Part shown: positions 39,746 through 48,400 of the stretch, piece after piece | Layout: each line of letters begins with the position of its first letter | Position numbering within the stretch: position 1 is the first letter of the stretch | Source: Trogon surrucura | Lineage: Eukaryota; Chordata; Aves; Trogoniformes; Trogonidae | Length of the DNA stretch: 64,000 nt | Direction of reading: 5' to 3' | Assembly: GCA_020746105.1 (NCBI GenBank) | Contig: CM036617.1 | Location: 20,466,037 to 20,530,036 of the forward strand | Translations under genes and position numbers: made by a program | Notes under the pieces: generated by a model | The model's input: only the letters and a program-made list of their open reading frames with translations | Told to the model about the DNA's origin: nothing | The model's database searches: none

Positions 39746-40160
39746 GGCTGCGGGGCTGGGAGCGGCGCGGTGCGGAACCGGCCCCGCTCCGCCAGTGCTG
39801 CCCCCGGCCCGGTGCGCCCGCCCCGCGCCCACCCACCGCTCCCGCCATGTCACGGCCGCCTCTATTGGCTCCTGCTACGAGCGCTCCGATTGGCTCCGCG
39901 CCGCGCCCCTCAGCGGCCGCTCCCCCGGCGGGGGAAGTGCCCGCCCAGAGGCGGGGCGGGCGGGAAATGGAGGTGGGGGGGGGTGGGTCGTCGTCCGGTC
40001 TGTTGGCCAGGTTCCCGGTGGCCTTCCCCCGCAGCCGCAGGGACACGAGGAGGTGTCTTCCTCCGCTCACCTGCCCGCCGGTCTCACCTGGGCCGAGTCC
40101 TAGCCCGACTCCTTCCCCTCACCCTGCTCCACCGGCCGCGGAGGCACGGCCGGGAGTCTC
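39380..40160 (-). promoter_or_regulatory. CRYL1: CpG-island promoter of CRYL1
   Basis: A GC- and CpG-rich block covers coding exon 1 and about 400 bases upstream, against AT-rich flanks. Reading towards CRYL1 it has two CCAAT boxes, each within AGCCAAT (ATTGG on the plus strand at 39864-39868 and 39889-39893), 25 bp apart and about 120-145 bp before the ATG. GC boxes lie at 39950-39964. No TATA box is visible. The start site cannot be placed. Confidence 0.85.
39714..39745 (-). CDS. CRYL1: CRYL1 coding exon 1
   Basis: Encodes [10 protein letters not shown] plus two bases of Ser11, then a donor reading CAG|GTAAAG. The ATG at 39745 is chosen because the strand [10 protein letters not shown] leads straight into the Rossmann glycine motif, and it is three residues shorter than the mammalian N-terminus. 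The exon sits within a CpG island. Confidence 0.93.
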
Positions 40161-40260
40161 CTCCCACAGGAATTCTGAATTGTAACAATTTCTGCTGCCC
40201 TTGGTTTTCATACAAAAACTTCTTAAAATTGTGTAAAAACGTGACATAGCAATGTCAACG

Positions 40261-40382
40261 TCATTCTTTAAGCTGCTCCACAAGATCGCTGATCCTGTCG
40301 GCACAAGCTGCAGGACTCAGTTTCCCTAATTCCCTGTTGCTGCTGCTCATCTGCTATCGCTCGCTCATAGTGCTCGTTGTTC
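40261..40382 (-). pseudogene. terminal-exon-like segment of an unrecognised gene
   Basis: The minus strand shows a textbook acceptor (TTCTGTTTCTTTTCAG, with a GTTAAC branch-type site upstream) followed by NNEHYERAIADEQQQQGI. A second frame, which alone would start at ATG 40350, reads RELGKLSPAACADRISDLVEQLKE-stop at 40261. The two halves look like one coiled-coil-like C-terminus broken by a two-base frame change. Alternatively each is a chance frame. I do not recognise the protein. No upstream exon is evident between here and the IFT88 CpG island. Confidence 0.35.
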
Positions 40383-41274
40383 CTGAAAAGAAACAGAAGT
40401 TAACACTTTAAATGCTTCTTATCGAAGATTATGTTGCTGTATTCTTAATATAGATGAAGAATACAAGTTTTCTTGTGTTTCTGGCTTTGTGAAAAAAAGT
40501 TGAAAATTAATATTACTAGTTCCCAAAATAAATGTTTTCATAGTTACTGCAGAAGTTCAGTGAACCTTTGTTTGGCTTGGTTTAATATATTACTTGCTCA
40601 CCAGAGCAACCAGAAAGTACATTTTCTTTTGTAATGGACTATGCTAATTTATATATGTTTATGCACATCAACTCAGAGATCACAAATACAAAATTTATTT
40701 TTAAAACTCCTACAAGAAACAAAAGGCTTCTTTAACTTACTGTATGTTAGGAAATATTAACTGGAAGAATTTTATGCTAAGAAGAGCTTTTAACAGTACA
40801 GATAATATATAAAGATACAGCTCATAAGTACAGCTAATATATAAAGATCTAACAGCGATACTGCTCATACACTTGATAACAGAGGAAAGCAGCATGCAAT
40901 ATGTATCTGTTGATGAGATAAATGAGTCCGGAGTACCAGGACTGCACCATAGACCAGTCAGCAAAATACTAAACAGTGAAGGTTGGAGTTTTCAGGTAGA
41001 GGAAGAGCATAATCTGAGTCTTTATTTTTTAATTTTTAATTGTCTTTCAAGTAAATTTATACCATTCAAATATTAAATTTTCAACTAAAAAGAAAATATT
41101 TTGAAAGATTAATTCTTAGAAAGGCTTTAATTTTAAACGCATTCTGTATTTCCTTTTCCTTCAGTAATTTTCAGAGGTATGCTGACAAAGCTCCATTAGC
41201 TCCCAGAGGAACAGATAAATGCAGCTTCACTGTTTGCAGCAGTTGAGCTAGCTGAAGGGTCTCCGCATGCCATG
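40383..41274. other. intergenic, nothing recognised
   Basis: AT-rich sequence upstream of CRYL1 with no repeat or gene that I can identify. It includes a short duplicated phrase, ATATATAAAGAT, around 40805-40850. Confidence 0.6.
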
Positions 41275-41968
41275 AAAGCCGAGCACAGGGGCATGATCAC
41301 GTCCTTGCTTCTGCTGACAACACCATTCCTGACAGAGGCCAGGATGCCGTTGGCCTTCTTGGCCACCTGGGCACCACTCATGACTGGCCACCAAGTGGAT
41401 TTAACTCCATTGACCACAACTCTTTGGACTTGGCCATCTAACCAGTCTTTTACCCAGCAAAGCATATGTCCATCCAAGCCAAGAGCAGTCAGTTTCTCTA
41501 GGAGAATGCTGTGGGCAACAGTGTCAAATGCCTTTCTAAAGTCAATGTAGACAACATCCAACAGGCGGGTCACCCTGTCGTAGGAGATCAGGTTTGTTAA
41601 GCAGGACCTGTCCTTTATAAACCCATGCTGACTGTGTCTGATCACCTGGTTGTCCTGCATGTGCTGCTTAATGGAACTCAGGATGATCTGCTCCATCAGC
41701 TTTCCTTGAACTGAAGTCAAACTGACAGGCCTGTAATTTCCTGGATCATCTTTCAATCCCTTCTTATAGACGGGTGCTATACTGGCCAACTTCCAGTCAG
41801 CTGGGACATCCCCAGTCAGCCAGGACTGCTGATAAATGATGGACAGTGGCTTGGTGAGCTCCCCTGCCAGCTCTCTCAGCACTCTAGGATGAATCCCATC
41901 TGGCCCCATAGATTAGTCCACATCGATGTGGAGCAGCAGATCACTGACTATCTCCTCCTGGATGTCCT
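41275..41968 (-). repeat. CR1 LINE, internally deleted RT fragment
   Basis: A minus-strand frame of 237 codons (41196-41909) is open through CR1 reverse-transcriptase blocks: MGPDGIHPRVLRELAGEL, DPGNYRPVSLTSV, SQHGFIKDRSCLTNLISYD, DVVYIDFRKAFDTVAHSILL and VNGVKSTWWPVMSGAQ. It then jumps directly to [20 protein letters not shown]. The missing part, about 345 bases by comparison with the 54-kb copy, carried PQGSVLGP and the catalytic FADD, so the element is dead although the frame is open. There is no 3' UTR or tail. Confidence 0.92.
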
Positions 41969-43164
41969 AGGTAACATCAGACTATGCTGGGCACTAGTAT
42001 ACACAGGTCTCCGATATGGACAAGCTGGGTAGCAGAGCTAGGGCTCTTGCCACAGAATGTACCTGCTGCTTGGGTACCTATGAATGTGTGTGAGGACAGT
42101 CAGAAAAATCTAAAAACTATAGGCTCAACTATATCTGAATCACAGGCATTAAAGGGTAGCTAGAAATGTTTGGTTTTCTGGTGCTGAAGTTTGTAATTTG
42201 TGGTAACTCATCTGAAATTTTTTCCCCAGTTGAAGTCTGTTATTCTGCAAAATACATGTATTCCAGAAAATTCAGGTATAAAGATTCTTATGTCCAAAGG
42301 TCTCAAGTCTGAAGTTTCTCTGTGAAAGCGGTTCATGCATGGAACGTGAACAGGTTCATGTAAGAAGTGATAATGTCTTAATACTTCTCTATGTTATCTT
42401 TGTTTCTCTTGTTGAGAACTGGAGTAGAAAAACCTTTCACTCATATCCTCTCAGCCTTATCTCTTCAGAAAGGACTTTGAGGCTGAAAGAAGGTGAGCTG
42501 CCAAAAGCCCTGACATTGCATAACGCTCACAAACCCTGACGATAAAAAGCGTGCTCTTACTCCGTACTGCATGTGGTCTTCCCAGGTTTCTTACACCATT
42601 AGCATAGGGCACTAGGGGTAGGTTACAACTGGTCTCATAAAACATTTTCTTTCTCAAAAATACTGTAGGAATGTTCAGAGATGCCTGCTCTATTCTGTCT
42701 CCCATTTACGCATGGGAAACTTTCCCGAGAGCGCAATGATTTGCTGGGCAAATCAGCTGACACTTGTCAGTGTTTCCAAAATACCAACTAAGAGAAAGTA
42801 GTAAAACCAGCAGTAGGAATCATCTTTTTCTAAGACATTATGACCTTTAATTTTTTATTTAGTTTATGGCAGATGGGAAGCTTCAGCGCGATTTTTTTTT
42901 TTTTATTGAGCCTTTCAGTTTTCAGATTTCAGATTTCTCAGCTCGTTGGAAGAAATGGAGTGGCTGAGCACCCCGAGAGTGAGGTGCCAGAGAGCCGTGC
43001 CTGCCGTGGGGCCCTCTGAGGGCACAGGGCAGCCATAGTCTGCAGCTGGAGAAACACGTACAGACATGCACCATGGTGAGATGCTCCCAGGCATGGGTGA
43101 CATGTTCGAGCACAAGGTTTCACAGCTATACAAGAAGCCACCTGCTTTATCATTGTTGATTTTA
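41969..43164. other. intergenic, nothing recognised
   Basis: About 1.2 kb between two CR1 fragments, with no exon or repeat that I recognise. A T tract near 42893-42904 is the only simple repeat. Confidence 0.6.
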
Positions 43165-43930
43165 GAGCATTTCAATAAGCATAAGTGTAGAGTCCTGCAT
43201 CTGGGGAGGAATAACACCAGACACCAGTACAGATTAGGGGACATCCTGCTGGAAAGCAGCCCCATGGAGAAAAACCTTGGACTCCTAGTAGACAGTAAGT
43301 TGTCCACGGGACAGCAATGTGCCCTTGTGGCCAAGAGGGCCAATGGGATCCTGGGGTGCGTTAAGAAAAGCGTGTCCAGCAGGTCCAGGGAAGTTCTCCT
43401 CCCCTTCTACTCTGCCCTGGTGACACCACACCTGGAATACTGTGTCCAGTTGTGGGCTCCCCAATTCAAGAGAGACAGGGACCTACTGGAGAGAGTCCAA
43501 CGGAGAGCTACGAGGATGATTAAGGGACTTGAATATCTCTCCTATGAAGAGAGACTGAGAGAACTGGGGCTGTTTGGCCTTGAAAGGAGATGGCTGAGAG
43601 GGAATCTTTAAGTATCTGAGGGGTGGGTGTCAAGGAGAAGGAGACAATCTCTTCTCAGTGGTACCCAGTAACAGAACAAGAAATATTGGGTTTAAGTTAG
43701 AATATAGGAAGTTCCACCTCAACATGAGGAAAAATTTCTTCACTGTGAGGGTGACAGAGCACTGGCACAGCCTGCCCAGAGAGGCTGTGGAGCCTCCTTC
43801 TCTGGAGACTTTGAAAACCCGCCTGGACGCGTTCCTGTGTGGCTGCCCTGGGGGATCCTGCTCTGGCAGGGGGGTTGGACTAGATGATCTCTGAGGTCCC
43901 TTCCAACCCCAAACACTTTTATAGTATAAA
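43165..43930 (+). repeat. CR1 LINE 3' fragment, sense, young-looking
   Basis: A plus frame open from 43066 to 43611 reads [71 protein letters not shown] and [17 protein letters not shown]. The C-terminal part and 3' UTR follow (GGTTGGACTAGATGATCTCT, GGTCCCTTCCAACCCC), with a worn tail near 43925. It is one of the least decayed copies in the window. It lies between the two promoters and points towards IFT88. Confidence 0.95.
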
Positions 43931-44029
43931 ATGTATGGATTTGCGTGGGTTCCTCCCTACAACTATGTATTTAGAGGACAGAATTTTCTGTTTGATTTGT
44001 GGAAACGACACGAGGCCGGCTATTCCATC

Positions 44030-44600
44030 ATTCCCTGCCTTTCTTTTCGGAACCCCACGCCCAACGCTCTCGCCCCCGCCCCAGCCCGCTCTGGTGCCGC
44101 CACTGGCCCTGGCAAGGTGCCCTCACAGCGAGCCACGCCCACACCGGGGCAAAGGCCCCGGCGGCAGCTCTGCGCATGCGCCGCGCCTGCCCACGCCCCC
44201 GGCAGCCACCGCCCCGCTCCCGCCCACCACGCCCCGGCCGGGCGCGGTGCATGATGGGACGGCGTCCGCGCGACTTCCCCTTAGCAACGCGGCGCCCGGG
44301 GAGGAGGACGCGGGTATCGGGCGACCGGGGAGCAGGCCGTGAGCGCCGCGTCGGGCTGGGAGGGCGCCGGCACCGGGGCTGTGGTTCCCTGAGCCTGTCG
44401 CTGGGCTGCCGCCCTGCGCCTCCCCGCCGCCCGGTTCGGGCGCTGAGTGAGGAAAGCTGCCGAAAGGAGCGATTCGGTGGTACCGCGCGGTGCTGAGGGG
44501 AGGCCCTGGCCGAGGGAGAGGCAGCGGGGGGCGCCCTCCTGCCCGGGAGGAGCCGGCCCTCGGCCGGGTTGGCAGCGCTTCGAGCCGACCGCTGAAGTGC
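44030..44600 (+). promoter_or_regulatory. IFT88: CpG-island promoter of IFT88
   Basis: Dense CpG block upstream of the first IFT88 coding exon. It holds three CCACGCCC GC-box variants (44133, 44191 and 44227), an NRF1-type palindrome GCGCATGCGC (44172-44181), and an imperfect RFX X-box-like pair, ACTTCC and AGCAAC with a four-base spacer (44273-44288). GTGAGCG at 44339 is a plausible donor for an untranslated first exon. No TATA box is visible. Start site and exon 1 are inferred. Confidence 0.8.
44171..44182. promoter_or_regulatory. NRF1-type site
   Basis: The core GCGCATGCGC is the palindromic NRF1 binding core, and CpG-island promoters of housekeeping genes often carry one. Its function here is inferred from the motif and position only. 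Confidence 0.5.
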
Positions 44601-45199
44601 GTGTGTTTCGTGTCGTAGCTGAAATCAAATGTTGTCTTCTTAGAGTCTTTTTTAAATGAAAATAGGTAGGCAGGCAAGGAGGGACCTCCTCGGTGTGCTC
44701 AGTGAGGGAAGGACCACAAGGTAATTGCAGCCGTGTTAAACAGTATTCGTGAAGACAAGTGTTGGAACCTGGGCTTCTTTAAATCTAGTTTTTAAAAAGC
44801 TTTTGAATTGAAATGGCATAATTATCTCAAGAGTGTTGCATACAGAGAGTAGCTTTGGCAGTGTTGATATAAGGACACGGGAAGGAGGGAAGAACTGAAG
44901 CTAGAAGAGAGATCTTTCATTAGCCTGACCACTATGATTTGGCCTAATAAAAAAGGCAAACTTTAGAATATGAAAGTATTATCTTAAATCTGAATTGTCT
45001 GAGAATGTAAAGGTATAATTTTAAAAGTAATATGGGTGCTTTTTATGGTATTCTAGTTTTAACGGTAAATATATTTAAAGCAATTTTTGTGGCAGTGGGA
45101 TAAATACCTAACAAAATACTATGAAGTGGTGCTATTTCATATTGTTTATAGGTGAACTCTAGTTTTTATGACTAATCATAGTTTATTTTTTAATTTCAG

Positions 45200-45245
45200 A
45201 GACAGCTATTAAAAACTAAAATGAAACTGGAACTCTTTTGATCTT
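45200..45245 (+). other. IFT88: possible untranslated IFT88 exon
   Basis: A 46-base segment bounded by a good acceptor (TTTTTTAATTTCAG) and donor (CTT|GTAAGC), 88 bases before the first coding exon. It contains a short frame, MKLELF-stop. Some mammalian IFT88 transcripts have an extra upstream exon with its own MKF start, so this may be the homologous leader, here closed by a stop. It could also be a chance pair of splice signals. Confidence 0.4.
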
Positions 45246-45333
45246 GTAAGCCTTATTACTATTTTTATATTACATTATTGGAGAGCTATATAAAACCACC
45301 GAGATAATATTTGGCATGTTAAATCTTTCACAG

Positions 45334-45427
45334 AAAGATGATGCAAAACGTGCATCTGGCTCCTGAGGCTGATGAAGATGATCTTTATTCTGGCTACAAT
45401 GATTATAATCCCACGTTTGACACAGAG
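45334..45427 (+). CDS. IFT88: IFT88 coding exon 1 (start codon at 45338)
   Basis: Acceptor TTTCACAG, then AAAG and two adjacent ATGs (45338 and 45341). It reads [20 protein letters not shown] to FDTE, with donor GAG|GTAAAA. The first ATG is chosen because [10 protein letters not shown] is the conserved start of the shorter vertebrate isoform. AAAGATG gives a fair start context. Confidence 0.95.
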
Positions 45428-48400
45428 GTAAAAAATACTTGCTACTTCCCAACTTTCTCATACATAGGATTTTAACTTCTAAGTACAAGACAGCGTGGGT
45501 ACGGTCGTGCACAAGTGTACTACTGCTTTGAAGTGAGATGTTCTTTAGTAACAAATACCTAAAGTTGCACCAGGATCTTTTAGAATAGTTACGTTTTTGA
45601 TAGATTTCTATTCTAGCAGAAGTTTTGTGTGCATCTCGTAGTAACTCTAATATGCTTTGATGGTTAGAATTTATCAAGTATAATATTCTAGGTATTTGAA
45701 GGCCATATTCCCATTCAGACGTATTCTTTGTGGTGTGTCCCAGGCAGTGTGCAGCAGCAAGTTTTTGGACAAAAGAGGCTATGTATTGGTCAACAGCTCA
45801 TTAGTATCTTACTCAGCTGCAGCTGGAGGAGATGACAGTCAAGTGGAATCCTCCCAGACTCTGTACAACCAGTAGGGCATCTGGAATGGCTTAGGTTAAC
45901 CCTGCAGACCGCTTTCTAGGACCTGTTGGTGTAGTGGGATTGGAACGTTTGGTCCAAACCCACTACCCTGCTCAAAGCAGGGCCAGCCTTGCAAGACTTG
46001 GCATCATGTGTGAAATCTCAGTGCCAGATTCATGGGATTTGTGGTTGAGACCCCAGAAATGTAAGATATCTTAATGTATTAGCATGACAGGCACTAATGT
46101 TGATATTTAGAAGTAGTGCTATTAGGATGCTTTTGGACAGAAATAAAAATTCGTGTTATATTTTATCACTAAAACTCTGCTTCTTCAGTGTGTTTTATTT
46201 TTCAGCGAATAATGAGTTTTTACATTTCCTAATCTAAAATACCAAAGGAGATAGACCAAATAATATAATCATTTTTTATTGTCAGTAAAGCCTGTCATTC
46301 AGTTATCTTCAAGTCAAGTATTTTTGGAAGAAAAAATTGGTTTTTTACACATCTGCTTTCAGTGGCCATAAGGTTCTAGAATTGGGGCTTTGGGTGTTGG
46401 GATTTTAAAAGGGTTGACATTTTTATTTTATATTTTCTAGGATTTGGAAAACGATGTAGCTTTTCAACAGGCAGCAAGAACAAGTTATGGTAGAAGACCT
46501 CCTGTAAGCACCTTTAAAAATACATTGTGATAATATAGACCTTCTTTATCTTCTTTCTTGCTTTAGTTTAGCTGTGACTTGCTCAGTTTTTGAAACTAAA
46601 GTTGGCACCTGCACTTTAGAAGTACGTCTAAAGAAGAGATGAAACTGATTAATCTTACCCTTTTTTGCCAGAGTGATCTGATTCTACAATGAAAATCCTT
46701 TCTATAACATTATTTCTGTGAATTCGCTGTAGAAACTATATAGAAAGACTGATAATTATCACGTATGGTCATTGATTGGTGGTTTGTTGTTGTGGTTTTG
46801 CTTTTTTTTCCATCCAGGGGACAGCCAAAATTCCCGGTACATCAGCTTCAAGATCTTTAGGTACTGGATTTGGGGTACGTTTTTGTTCTGTTGTATTCTT
46901 AATGAAAATATTTGACAAAAAATAAATGTACCATTTAATCCCTTGCACAAAGCGAGCTCTTTTTGTCTAAGTATTTACTTACTGTGAACTACATGTATTC
47001 GTTAATTTTCATTAAGAACTCCACATTTGGTCAAGGCATGGCTACTGATGTTTTTTGTTTGTTTATTTTTCCGCCTTTATTTTCTTTTTCTCTCAAACCA
47101 TACTGCAAATCAGCTTCCATACTGCATAAGGCAGTAGGCTCTAAGGTATTATCCTTATATTCTTGCAGGTGGAACTGGAGGGGTTCTTATTTGGGCTTGG
47201 GAAGTTTTTCTGAAGGTTAGGGTGCAATTAAGTCTTAAAAAATACAACCTTTCACCTTTCAGTTCACCTTTGTTTTGATCAGGAAAAAGTTGGTTATTCT
47301 TTTGTATACTCAATCTGTAACTCTTAAGTAACTAACACTTCACCCTGATTTTCTGTGAAAATGGAAGTTAGCCATTAGTGATGTATTCACTGTCCTCTTA
47401 TCCAAATAATTTTTCAACCTGTTAACCTGTCTCAATCAAATTTGAAAAGTCGGTGCTCTTAGATACAAAGTTTCTGTAAGATTTATGACAAATAAAGAAG
47501 GGAGATAGCATTGCTTTTAATCTCTTAAGTGAGTTAGCTGGGTAACAATTTGAAGAAAAGCTAAATTCTATTGCAAGTCTTCAAAATACAACTTTTACTC
47601 TGAACCTTCTGTTACCTGCTTTGGGTACGCTTTTTTGAGACTGCTTTTCCTTAGCAGTTGTGTTTGCGCGTGTTTAGTGCAGCACCATGCTGGAATGGGA
47701 AAAGCTGTCTTGCTGAAGGAGTGCACAAGAAGGCACTGTCTAAGGGCAGTGAAGACTGAAATGTTTATCTGTGTTTGTAGAGCTGGAAGCCTCCAAAGCA
47801 TTGTCCAGTCCATAGCACTGCCTGCTTCACTCTGCAGATCTGATTCTACCAGCTGTATTAGTGTAGATTCAGCCTCAGCAGAAAAAAACGCAAAATCAGG
47901 CTTAATGTGTGATGAATAGTGAGTAAAATAATAGAACGTAGACCTCTGAGTGGGAATTAGGAGAATACGTTTCTCATGGCCTGAAACCCTTTATTTTTGT
48001 CTGTTTGTGGTGTATATCTGTAGCAACATTAAGCACTTACTGCTGAATGCTTCACATTAATTTCTTTACATTTTTAACACTACTACAGAAGGACAGTATG
48101 TGCACGCCAGCTAATGGAAAACAAATCCATTGGCAGTTTCAAAGAATGTCTGTATTTGTTGTAAAATAAATCATCATAAACACATGACTTAAAATCTACT
48201 CCTGAATTAATCTCCTATCAACTGTAGTCAGAATTTTACTGAAGTATTTTGTGTAAATTAGTTGTTCAATTTAAAGGCAGCAAGTTCAGTAATTTAATTA
48301 TGGAAGGCACTGCTGCCTCAGTTAAGTTTCTTTGTAATTTTTTTGAAAGTCTGACAGAAATATCCAAATATGTAAAAACAATCTTGTGCATTTGTATTAA

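Noticed and set aside
39327-40249. Long open frames on both strands across the CRYL1 CpG island, up to 247 codons.
   Set aside because: High GC removes stop codons. The frames are Arg/Gly/Pro-rich, overlap the real exon 1 in other frames and resemble no protein.
44028-44677. Long Arg/Gly/Pro-rich frames on both strands in the IFT88 CpG island.
   Set aside because: Same GC artefact. No domain or splice support.
45270-45677. A 135-codon minus-strand frame over the first IFT88 coding exon.
   Set aside because: It is the shadow of the real exon and AT-rich intron, with no protein resemblance.
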